Below, one piece after another: positions 34,190 through 41,997 of a DNA stretch of 64,000 bases. Position numbers and translations under genes: made by a program. Where the stretch lies: positions 434,001 through 498,000 of the forward strand of contig CAWDNS010000002.1 in assembly GCA_963803775.1 (NCBI GenBank), read 5' to 3'. This stretch comes from JABCZH01 sp963803775. Its GTDB lineage: Bacteria > Acidobacteriota > Terriglobia > Terriglobales > Acidobacteriaceae. Position 1 is the first letter of the stretch; each line of letters starts with the position of its first letter. The notes below the pieces were generated by a model. It was not told where the DNA came from. It ran no database searches and was given only the letters and a program-made list of their open reading frames with translations.

Positions 34190-35056
34190 GTGCGGCGTTT
34201 GATCGTCAACGCGGATGACTTTGGCCTCACCGCGGGAGTGAATCGCGGAATCGTGGAGGCGCACACCGGGGGAATCGTTTCCTCGACTACCCTCATGGCC
34301 AACTCCGCCGCGTTTGACGACGCCATTCAACTTGCGCGCTCGAACCCAACGCTTTCCGTCGGATGTCATCTGGTTCTGGTGGACGGCTCGCCACTGCTTG
34401 GCGCGGACAAAGCCCCAAGTTTGATGGATGCCAGCAATCCCGCCCACTTCCGGCAGGACATCAGCAGCTTCGCCATGCGCGCTTTGAGCGGACGTCTCAA
34501 CGCGGACGAAATCGAAGCCGAAGCCACGGCCCAGATCCGTAAGCTGCAATCCGCCGGCATTCAGGTCTCGCACGTCGACACTCACAAGCACACCCACATG
34601 TTTCCCCAAGTACTGCGACCGCTGTTGCGAGCCGCTCGAGCCTGCGATGTGCGGGCCATTCGCAATCCCTTTGGATGGATGGCGTTTTCGAGGATCGCCA
34701 ATCGTCCCCAGCTATGGCAGCGTTACGGTCAGGTAAAGCTCCTAAACCTTCTGGCGGGGAAATTTCGTCGTGCCGTAGCCGACGCTGGAATGATCACGAC
34801 TGACGGAAGCGTCGGAGTGGTCGCCACCGGCGCGCTCGATGACCGGCTAATTCACTTCATCCTGGAAACTCTTCCCAAGGGCACGTGGGAATTTGTGACC
34901 CACCCCGGCTACAAGGACGCGAAACTGGCGGGCATTCACACGCGTCTTCGGGAATCGCGCGACTTGGAACGGAATGCTCTGTCCTCCGCAGCGACCCGCA
35001 ACCTGCCGGAGCACATGGGGATTCAACTCATTTCTTATCGCGATTTGGTGTCGTGA
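34190..35056 (+). CDS. YdjC/ChbG-like carbohydrate deacetylase (HpnK-like)
   Basis: 288 residues from GTG 34190, chosen because the family begins RLIVNADDFGLTAGVNRGI; the frame is open upstream but is repeat sequence. Metal-site motifs: NADDFG (Asp pair) and SHVDTHKHTHMFP (His cluster). The C-terminal part has TWEFVTHPGYKDAKL, as in HpnK-type deacetylases, which remove acetyl groups from amino sugars such as the hopanoid head group. No hopanoid genes are in the window, so the substrate is open. Confidence 0.85.
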   Translation: MRRLIVNADDFGLTAGVNRGIVEAHTGGIVSSTTLMANSAAFDDAIQLARSNPTLSVGCHLVLVDGSPLLGADKAPSLMDASNPAHFRQDISSFAMRALSGRLNADEIEAEATAQIRKLQSAGIQVSHVDTHKHTHMFPQVLRPLLRAARACDVRAIRNPFGWMAFSRIANRPQLWQRYGQVKLLNLLAGKFRRAVADAGMITTDGSVGVVATGALDDRLIHFILETLPKGTWEFVTHPGYKDAKLAGIHTRLRESRDLERNALSSAATRNLPEHMGIQLISYRDLVS

Positions 35057-35196
35057 TTTGCAGTAAACTTCGCCCCCACCCCAACCGTACAAGCCCTTCC
35101 GGTATCCGCCGCCACTTACGTTAGTAACCTGCGGAGGTCACTGCGCCCAGTTATGATAAGCAAGAATCTCATACTACTTATCAGGTAGCGGAGCCC

Positions 35197-35883
35197 ATGG
35201 ATAAAAGACCGGAAAGCCGGATCGAAGCCCAAATCCTTGTTCGAGTTTGGGGCATGGATGCGGACGGCCGTCCCTTCTTTCAGAACGCCAACGCCGGCAA
35301 AATCTCGAGCGAAGGAGCGCAAATCTCGGGCATCGCTCATCCTTTGAAGGCCGGGGACATCATTGGCGTTCAGTACGGCGACAAGAAAGCCCGCTTCAAG
35401 GTCATCTGGGTCATCGATGCCGGCGTAGCCCGCAAAATTGAAGCCGGCGTGCAAATGCTTCCCAACCAGCGCAGCCCCTGGCAGGACCTGGCCGCGTGGG
35501 AGAAAAAGGAAGTGATCACCGGCGAGAACAAGCGGCGTTTCGCGCGGCATAAGGTCATCTTTCCCATTGAGATCAGTTTCGACGATGGCCGCCGGTCGCA
35601 GATGAACACCAACGCCACTGACATTGGCGGCCGCGGCTGTTATGTTGAGAGCCTGATCCCGCTGCAACTGGGCACGAAAGTCAACATCAAGTTCTGGATG
35701 GATGAAGAAAAAGTCCAAACCAGCGGCGTCATCCGGGCCAGCGACCCCGGAGTCGGCATGGGCATCGAATTCACCGCGCTGGACAACACCGTTCAGGAGC
35801 GATTGCAACAGCACCTCGATAAACTGGACGACGGGCTGGGCAACCGCGATGCTGCTAAAGGCGCCACCAACTCCGAAAGTTAG
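35197..35883 (+). CDS. tandem PilZ-domain protein
   Basis: 228 residues, GCGGAG upstream of ATG. The first PilZ-like domain (residues about 1-105) has RPESRIEAQILVRVWG and GKISSEGAQISG. The second (about 110-210) has RRFARHKVIFPIEI (RxxxR), NTNATDIGGRGCYVE in place of DxSxxG, and MGIEFTALD. The conserved Arg pair is present in the second, so c-di-GMP binding is plausible there. Cytoplasmic. Isolated between a deacetylase and bshA. Confidence 0.8.
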   Translation: MDKRPESRIEAQILVRVWGMDADGRPFFQNANAGKISSEGAQISGIAHPLKAGDIIGVQYGDKKARFKVIWVIDAGVARKIEAGVQMLPNQRSPWQDLAAWEKKEVITGENKRRFARHKVIFPIEISFDDGRRSQMNTNATDIGGRGCYVESLIPLQLGTKVNIKFWMDEEKVQTSGVIRASDPGVGMGIEFTALDNTVQERLQQHLDKLDDGLGNRDAAKGATNSES

Positions 35884-35980
35884 CCCTCTCTTTTCCGTCG
35901 GGAACACCTAAAATCTGAATCCCCTTAAGCTGATCACCATCGAATCAGAGAGCCACGCCGCTGGCGTGCAAAGGACCGGC

Positions 35981-37123
35981 ATGAAGATCGGCATCACCTG
36001 TTATCCCACCTATGGCGGCAGTGGAGTGGTGGCCACGGAACTCGGTCTGGAATTGGCGCATCGCGGACACGAAATCCACTTCATTTCATACGCGCAGCCC
36101 ATCCGGCTGACCGAACTGCATCCCAACATCCACTATCACGAAGTGGATGTATCCCGTTATCCGCTGTTCGACTTCCCGCCGTACGACCTTGCGCTGGCAA
36201 CCCGCATGGCGGAGGTTTCTGAACTCTATGCCCTCGACCTACTGCATGTGCATTATGCGATCCCGCATTCGGTGAGCGCTCTGTTGGCCCGGCAGATGCT
36301 GGCCGCCAAGCCGCACGGACAACGCCTGCCATTCGTCACCACGCTGCACGGCACTGACATCACTCTGGTGGGACTCGACCGTTCTTATCTACCCATTACT
36401 CGTTTTTCAATCGAAGAGAGCGACGGAGTGACTGCGATCTCGAACTATCTGCGAGAGCGTACTTTACGTGAGTTCGATGTCAAGAATCACATCGAAGTGA
36501 TTTACAACTTTGTGAATTGTGATCTTTACTGTCGCGATGCGGGGGCGGCGGAGCGGCGCCTGGAATATGCGCCGAATGGGGAACGCGTCTTAGTGCATCT
36601 GTCGAATTTTCGCCCGGTGAAGCGCGTGACCGACGTCGTGGAGATTTTCGACCGCGTGCGCAAGCAAATGCCGGCCAAGCTGCTAATGATCGGCGACGGC
36701 CCCGACCGCTCGCGCGCGGAATGGCTGGCCGTGCAGAAAGGGATTCACGACGACGTTCTGTTTCTGGGCAAACAGGACACGATCGGCGAAAAACTAGCTG
36801 TGGCCGACGTCATTCTCATGCCCAGCGAACTCGAATCCTTCGGCCTGGCGGCGCTCGAAGCCATGGCCTGCAAAGTTGTGCCCATCGCCACTCGCGGAGG
36901 TGGTGTTCCCGAACTCATTGAACACGGAGTCAGTGGTTACTTGGCTGAGGTCGGCGACGTCGACACTATGGCCGGCTACGCCATCGAGCTGCTGAACGAC
37001 AACAGCCGCTTGCAGGAAATGGCCAAGGCCAGCCGCACAATGGCACAATCCAAGTTTTGTTCTTCCAGGATCGTCCCGCAATATGAGGAGTTCTACCGGC
37101 GCACGCTGGAACGCTCTTCCTGA
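35981..37123 (+). CDS. bshA: N-acetyl-alpha-D-glucosaminyl L-malate synthase
   Basis: 380 residues from ATG 35981; AAGGA lies just upstream. GT-B glycosyltransferase with the BshA start MKIGITCYPTYGGSGVVATE, the segment HVHYAIPHSVSALLARQM, VTTLHGTDITLVG and, in the C-terminal domain, LVHLSNFRPVKRV and the donor-site motif ESFGLAALEAM. BshA joins GlcNAc from UDP-GlcNAc to L-malate, the first step in bacillithiol synthesis. bshB and bshC are not in this window; the YdjC-like deacetylase upstream is not clearly a BshB. The 3' end overlaps the convergent kinase gene by 31 bases. Confidence 0.9.
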   Translation: MKIGITCYPTYGGSGVVATELGLELAHRGHEIHFISYAQPIRLTELHPNIHYHEVDVSRYPLFDFPPYDLALATRMAEVSELYALDLLHVHYAIPHSVSALLARQMLAAKPHGQRLPFVTTLHGTDITLVGLDRSYLPITRFSIEESDGVTAISNYLRERTLREFDVKNHIEVIYNFVNCDLYCRDAGAAERRLEYAPNGERVLVHLSNFRPVKRVTDVVEIFDRVRKQMPAKLLMIGDGPDRSRAEWLAVQKGIHDDVLFLGKQDTIGEKLAVADVILMPSELESFGLAALEAMACKVVPIATRGGGVPELIEHGVSGYLAEVGDVDTMAGYAIELLNDNSRLQEMAKASRTMAQSKFCSSRIVPQYEEFYRRTLERSS

Positions 37124-38445
37124 AGTGCCGCCAGGACGGAGCCTTCGCTCTGCAAAATCGGCAGCCGCAGTCGAATCAGCGTTCCCTTGCCTTCATGACT
37201 ATCAATTGTCATCCGCGCGGTGTCGCCGTAAAGCACTTTTAAGCGCTCGGCCACGTTCGCCATCCCAATGCCCGTCCCGCCCAGCCCAGAGGGCTTTTCC
37301 AGCAGTTGAGCCGCGCCCATTCCAATTCCGTCATCCTCAACTTCAATAATCAGCTGCGATTCGCTGAGACGGCTGCGCAGGAAGATGCTGCCGCCTTCGA
37401 TCTTGGGCGCTAGCCCGTGCTTGATGGAATTTTCCACCAGCGGCTGTAACAACATGCTGGGTACCATGGCGTCCAGGGACGCAGGCTCCAGTTCCTTCAC
37501 GACCCGCAGCTTGTCGCGGCCGAAACGCACGACTTCAATGTCGAGATAGTTATCGATGAACTCCAACTCTTCGCGCAACGGCACAAAAGCGTCGCCGCTG
37601 CCCAGCAACCGCCGCAGAATCGTGGCCAGCTTGATGATCAATTCGCGCGCGGTATCAGGATCGAAGCGCACCAGCGACGAAACCGAGTTCAGCGTGTTGA
37701 ACAAGAAGTGCGGATTGATCTGGTTTTGCAGTGCTTCCATGCGGGAGCGCAGCAGTAAACGCTCCTGCTCTTCCAGCTTGATCTGTATGCGTACGCTGTT
37801 CCAGATTTTGAGCTCGATCCCAATCACCATGATCGACGCCGCGTAAATGAGAGACTCCACCCAATATTCGGGGCTCTCCAGGCTGAAGGTGGAGCGTGGG
37901 GAAAAATGTGACATCTCCGTCTGGATAAACCTCAGCCCCACGATGGTCACGAAGAACATGACCTGCCAATCGAACCTGCGCGGAGCCGGAAGATTGCGGC
38001 GAATCATGCGATAAATGCTGAGGTCAATGAAGGGCGAAAACGACCAGATATCTTCGCGGTCCGGAGCCGCATCCCGCAGTTGTCCGGACACCAGCCCACA
38101 AACAATGGCGAACGGCAAGGTTGCCCATTCGCCATAAAGCAAGGCGGGAAGCGCCACTAACGTGCCGCCGAGTACTCCAGTGAGGCGGCCGCCAATCACT
38201 CCCAGCACAATCGCAGTTTCAAACGATAGATCCCCGGCCAGAAAGCTGCGCGCGATCAGCCGGAAATAAACACCGATCGCCAGTGGCCCCGCAACCCATA
38301 GCACCAGATAGATTTTCTGTTTGAGTGAGCGGTCTTCCAGGAACAGCAACCTCTTGAATTCGACGGACCGAACCAGGATGCTGGCTACGGCGGCGGCAAC
38401 GCCGAGCTTGATCAGCAGGTTAATAAGGATGAGACGCTGTTCCAT
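37093..38445 (-). CDS. LytS-type membrane sensor histidine kinase
   Basis: 450 residues. Five or six membrane helices in the first 220 residues (5TM-LYT type: LVLWVAGPLAIGVYF, ETAIVLGVIGGRLTGVLGGTL, LPFAIVCGLVSG, ...). The His_kinase domain has LQNQINPHFLFNTLNSVSSL (phosphoacceptor His about residue 245) and an HATPase domain with LLQPLVENSIKHGL and GTGIGMANVAERL. No LytTR regulator is adjacent, which is unusual for this family. It lies downstream of the AlaX gene with about 75 bases between. Confidence 0.9.
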   Translation of the reverse strand: MEQRLILINLLIKLGVAAAVASILVRSVEFKRLLFLEDRSLKQKIYLVLWVAGPLAIGVYFRLIARSFLAGDLSFETAIVLGVIGGRLTGVLGGTLVALPALLYGEWATLPFAIVCGLVSGQLRDAAPDREDIWSFSPFIDLSIYRMIRRNLPAPRRFDWQVMFFVTIVGLRFIQTEMSHFSPRSTFSLESPEYWVESLIYAASIMVIGIELKIWNSVRIQIKLEEQERLLLRSRMEALQNQINPHFLFNTLNSVSSLVRFDPDTARELIIKLATILRRLLGSGDAFVPLREELEFIDNYLDIEVVRFGRDKLRVVKELEPASLDAMVPSMLLQPLVENSIKHGLAPKIEGGSIFLRSRLSESQLIIEVEDDGIGMGAAQLLEKPSGLGGTGIGMANVAERLKVLYGDTARMTIDSHEGKGTLIRLRLPILQSEGSVLAALQEERSSVRR

Positions 38446-38483
38446 GGGACTGAAGGAAATGTAGCACGAGGCAGGCCATTCTT

Positions 38484-38519
38484 CGCGACCTTTGCGGCCG
38501 TTCTTTGCGACCTTTGCGG
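38484..38519. repeat. GCGACCTTTGCGG direct repeat
   Basis: Two copies of GCGACCTTTGCGG, 23 bases apart, between the kinase and AlaX genes, with GTTCTTT between them. The words TTTGCG and GTTCTTTGC recur in the 38-bp hairpin repeat at 57.9 and 59.6 kb, so these may belong to one class of intergenic repeats. Confidence 0.55.
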
Positions 38520-39758
38520 TTACGGCTTCTGGTTTTCTTCCACCCGCACCCCGATTTGGCTAAGCTCTGCCTCGACTCCAGCAACTTGCGCCGGGCCACC
38601 CTGGGCCATATCTTTGCTACCGCCGCCCCGCCCACCTAGCTTGGCAAGAGCTTCTTTCATGAGGCCGCCCATATCAAAGGGCTGTCCCGGAGATTGCGCA
38701 AAAACCAGTGAAGGCGAGTCAGTTCCCGCACTCAGCAACGCAACAACGTTAGCACTCTGGCGGGTCAGTCTCTGTGCCAGAAGCTTGATAAACCCCAGAT
38801 CACGATCCGGAAACACACGAATCACAATCTTACGGCCGCCGCTATCGGTCGTCTCAGCCAGTATGCGGCCAGCATGGAGATCGGCGATCTCTGCCAACGC
38901 GTGCTCGGCCGATTTCTTCAGCGCTCTCGATTCATCCTGTAATTTTCGGACCTGCTCTGGCACATCCCACACATGGGTGGAAAGCAGTCCTGCTGACTCA
39001 GCCAGCGTGGCGTAATCCCGGCGCGCCGTGCCCACCGCGCGTTTACCGCAGACAAACTCCACTCGCCATCCCTGCCGTACCTTCTCGATCTTTCGCAGCA
39101 GAATGCATCCAATTTGCCCCGTAAGCGTGACATGGGTACCGCCACAAGCTGTCAGATCGAAATCCTGAATATCGATGAGCCGCAACTCGTCCCGCTCCGT
39201 CGGCGGAAGCTTGCGTAGTCCGAGCTCCTTCGCTTCTGCACTGCTGACGAAGCGAATGCCGACACTGCGGTTTTCAGTCACGACCTCGTTCGCCAGCGCC
39301 TCAGCTGTCTCAGCTTGCTTCGCTGTCAAGCTCTTGGTTTCCAGATCGATGGAGCAGAATTCCGCACCCATATGAAACGAAACTGTCGGCATATTGAGCA
39401 CCCTGACGAACGCCGCCGATAGAACATGTTGGCCCGAGTGTTGCTGCATGTGATCACGCCGGCGATCTGCGTCAATGAGGCCGCGAATGCGACTGCCGCT
39501 CTCGATCTGAGCTGGATTCTCCAGGAAATGCAGAATAGTTCCGTCTTCTTGCTCTGCCACTTCGGCGATGCGTAGCTTGTCTTCTGCGTGGCCAGCAGGA
39601 ATGATCCACCCCGTGTCAAACACCTGTCCACCGCTAGTGGGATAAAACGCCGTGCGATCCAATATCACCGCAGGACGAGAGTCCACAGCAGTGACCCCGA
39701 CCACCTCCGCCTCGAACTCATACAAAAAGGAGTCGTGATAGTAAAGATGTTCAGTCAT
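38520..39758 (-). CDS. alanyl-tRNA editing protein (AlaX-type with DHHA1 domain)
   Basis: 412 residues. The N-terminal part has DRTAFYPTSGGQVFDTG as in AlaRS, then the editing-site motifs HSGQHVLSAAF (HxxxH) and CGGTHV (CxxxH). The C-terminal half is a DHHA1 domain (VVALLSAGTDSPSLVFAQ, then GGRGGGSKDMAQGGPAQ). It lacks the aminoacylation domain, so it would clear Ser- or Gly-mischarged tRNA-Ala in trans. The start lies directly after a CAGCATTCAG repeat and has no ribosome site. Probably follows thrC in one unit. Confidence 0.85.
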   Translation of the reverse strand: MTEHLYYHDSFLYEFEAEVVGVTAVDSRPAVILDRTAFYPTSGGQVFDTGWIIPAGHAEDKLRIAEVAEQEDGTILHFLENPAQIESGSRIRGLIDADRRRDHMQQHSGQHVLSAAFVRVLNMPTVSFHMGAEFCSIDLETKSLTAKQAETAEALANEVVTENRSVGIRFVSSAEAKELGLRKLPPTERDELRLIDIQDFDLTACGGTHVTLTGQIGCILLRKIEKVRQGWRVEFVCGKRAVGTARRDYATLAESAGLLSTHVWDVPEQVRKLQDESRALKKSAEHALAEIADLHAGRILAETTDSGGRKIVIRVFPDRDLGFIKLLAQRLTRQSANVVALLSAGTDSPSLVFAQSPGQPFDMGGLMKEALAKLGGRGGGSKDMAQGGPAQVAGVEAELSQIGVRVEENQKP

Positions 39759-39797
39759 GGCTGAATGCTGAATGCTGAGTGCTGAGTGCTAAATGCT
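39759..39797. repeat. GCTGAATGCTGAGTGCTGAG short repeat
   Basis: Five near-tandem copies of a 7-8-base word (GCTGAAT/GCTGAGT) fill the 45 bases between thrC and the AlaX gene. Same word set as 34079-34109 in reverse complement. It covers the place where the AlaX ribosome site should be. Confidence 0.75.
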
Positions 39798-39803
39798 GGT
39801 TGC

Positions 39804-41024
39804 TTAATACGGCCCAATAATCCCGCCGATTTGTCGGGCCGCCGGCTGCGGCTCCTGACGCTTCTTCTGTCCTTCAATTACATCGAGATACTTCAACCCC
39901 GATCCGGTGTTGAACAGCACAACCGTATCGTCAGCGCCGAAGAATCCAGTCGCATGCAGCTTGCGATACGCCGCCAGCGCGGCCGCTCCTTCCGGAGCCG
40001 CAAAGACTCCCTCCACCCGCGCCCAGTGGCGTAGCGCATCCATGATTTCGTCATCGCTGACCGCCAACGCGAGCCCTCCGCTCTTCTTCAATATGTCGAG
40101 AATCAGATAATCGCCATAAGCTTTAGGAACCCGCAGACCCGCCGCCAGTGTCGACGCATTCGCCCAGAACTCTGCGGTGGGCTGGTCTTCGTCCCATGCC
40201 TTAACGATCGGAGCGCATCCCATCGCCTGCACCGCAATCATCTGTGGCCGCTCCGCGCCAATCCACCCTAACTGCTCCATCTCATCAAACGCCTTCCACA
40301 TTCCAATTAACCCGACTCCGCCGCCCGTGGGATAAATGATGCCTTGCGGCATCCGCCATCCCAGTTGTTCCGCCACTTCGTAGCCCATGGTCTTCTTGCC
40401 TTCCAGGCGGAACGGCTCTTTCAACGTAGAAACATCGAACCACCCTTCTTTCTCTTTTTGCTCGGCAACCATGCGCGCGAAATCGCTGATCAGGCCGTCG
40501 ACCAATGTCACGTGCGCTCCATAGCTCTCGCACTCCACGCGATTGGCCAAGGGCACATCTTTGGGCATGAAAAGATAAGCCTCGATCCCCGCCGCTGCCG
40601 AATAAGCCGCCAGCGCACTGGCCGCGTTTCCGGCCGAAGGCGCTGCCAGCTTCTTCAAACCGTAAGCCTTGGCCATGGTGACCGCAGCCGACATGCCACG
40701 GGCCTTGAACGAGCCCGTGGGATTCAATCCTTCGTCCTTTATGTAAACGGAGGGAAACTCGCGGCTGGGAAGCATCGGTGTGAAACCCTCCCCCAGAGAG
40801 ACGGGCTCGGCTTCGGGCAACACTTCTGCGTAGCGCCACATGTTGGGAGTGCGACCCGCCACCGAAGCTGCGGGAAAGGTTTTCTTCAACGCCGCAAGAT
40901 CATACCGGACGTAGAGAACTCCGCCGTCCTTAGGACACACCGTCTGAGGGTGATCGGCGCTGAGGTGCTCGCCGCATTTGGTGCATTCAAGATAGGCAAT
41001 GCGGGCCACAAGCGAGTTTAACAT
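39804..41024 (-). CDS. thrC: threonine synthase
   Basis: 406 residues. N-terminal zinc-ribbon-like CTKCGEHLSADHPQTVCPK, then VSLGEGFTPMLPS and the PLP-lysine motif NPTGSFKARGMSAAV. The phosphate-binding segment SAGNAASALAAYSAAAG and the glycine loop YPTGGGVGLIGMW follow, as in class II threonine synthases that convert O-phosphohomoserine to threonine. No other Thr-pathway gene is near. First gene of a possible unit with AlaX. Confidence 0.9.
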   Translation of the reverse strand: MLNSLVARIAYLECTKCGEHLSADHPQTVCPKDGGVLYVRYDLAALKKTFPAASVAGRTPNMWRYAEVLPEAEPVSLGEGFTPMLPSREFPSVYIKDEGLNPTGSFKARGMSAAVTMAKAYGLKKLAAPSAGNAASALAAYSAAAGIEAYLFMPKDVPLANRVECESYGAHVTLVDGLISDFARMVAEQKEKEGWFDVSTLKEPFRLEGKKTMGYEVAEQLGWRMPQGIIYPTGGGVGLIGMWKAFDEMEQLGWIGAERPQMIAVQAMGCAPIVKAWDEDQPTAEFWANASTLAAGLRVPKAYGDYLILDILKKSGGLALAVSDDEIMDALRHWARVEGVFAAPEGAAALAAYRKLHATGFFGADDTVVLFNTGSGLKYLDVIEGQKKRQEPQPAARQIGGIIGPY

Positions 41025-41153
41025 TCTGCGCGCAATGCATGACGGCCACGGTTTTCCACCTACGGTCCGTTATTGCTTGCTGTATCTTCACAAGAGAAAG
41101 AGAATAGGCAGAGGTCGCCCGATCCCATGCCGTGGCAAGGAGCCGGACCCATC

Positions 41154-41375
41154 ATGAAGAAGAATTTCTGGAGATTGGTAATCGAGGTTGGTTTTATCGT
41201 CTTCCTGTTTTACGCCAACCTCTTGATGGGAGAATTTGAGCGCTCGGGCATGGGGCAAAAAAATGGCGTTGCCTGGGCCATCGAAGACGTTTTCACCGCT
41301 ACCAACTTTGCCATCGCGATGGCAGCCGGGTTCATCGGCTACATCCTATTTGAATTTCTTCGGACCAAGTCGTAG
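41154..41375 (+). CDS. small two-helix membrane protein
   Basis: 73 residues from ATG 41154; ATG 41127 with AGGAG between the two is another option. Two membrane helices (LVIEVGFIVFLFYANLLMG, about 8-26, and FAIAMAAGFIGYILFEFL, about 50-68) are joined by a polar loop. No family recognised. It is convergent with kdpC, 25 bases apart. Confidence 0.55.
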   Translation: MKKNFWRLVIEVGFIVFLFYANLLMGEFERSGMGQKNGVAWAIEDVFTATNFAIAMAAGFIGYILFEFLRTKS

Positions 41376-41400
41376 CGAACCATCGCCGGCGTGTCCGCAT

Positions 41401-41997
41401 CTAATCGACTTTCGCCTGTTTCCTCAGCGGAAACTGTTGATCGAGTTCCAGATTCAGCTCCAGCACGTTCACCCGCGGCTCGCCCAAGAACCCCAGCTGC
41501 CGTCCCTCAGTGTGCTTGATCACAAGCTGCCGCAGGTCGTCAGCTTTAACCCCACGCTCCCTAGCGACTCGCTCGACCTGAAACTCCGCCGCTGCCGGTG
41601 AAATGTGAGGATCGAGCCCGGAGCCGGACATCGTCACCAGATCTACTGGGACTGGACCAGCCGAGCCGCCACTCTCGGTTGCCACTGATGCCTTCACTCG
41701 ATCGATCAGATTCTTATTGGTCGGTCCCAGGTTAGACGGCGAGGAATTCGCGGCATCGTATCCGTTTCCTGCTCCCGAGGGCCGCGAGTGAAAATAGGCC
41801 GGACCGGTAAATGCCTGGCCGATAATTCTCGAACCAACAACCTTCCCGTTCAGCGTGATCAGTTGGCCATTGGCCTTATCTTTAAAGAGCACCTGCGCCA
41901 GACCAGTAATCACCAGCGGATAGACGATCCCCAGCAAAATCGTAGTCGCAATCGTCATCCAAACCGAAATCAGGAGATTCTTCTTCATAGAACTCAC
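41401..41997 (-). CDS. kdpC: potassium-transporting ATPase subunit C
   Basis: 198 residues. One N-terminal membrane helix (LISVWMTIATTILLGIVYPLVITGLAQ) and an extracytoplasmic domain with the family motifs SRIIGQAFTGPAYFHSRPS, ASNLGPTN-type SSPSNLGPTNKNL, SGSGLDPHISPAAAEFQ and LGFLGEPRVNVLELN. KdpC holds the KdpA-KdpB complex together. The start overlaps the kdpB stop by four bases. Confidence 0.97.
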   Translation of the reverse strand: MSSMKKNLLISVWMTIATTILLGIVYPLVITGLAQVLFKDKANGQLITLNGKVVGSRIIGQAFTGPAYFHSRPSGAGNGYDAANSSPSNLGPTNKNLIDRVKASVATESGGSAGPVPVDLVTMSGSGLDPHISPAAAEFQVERVARERGVKADDLRQLVIKHTEGRQLGFLGEPRVNVLELNLELDQQFPLRKQAKVD

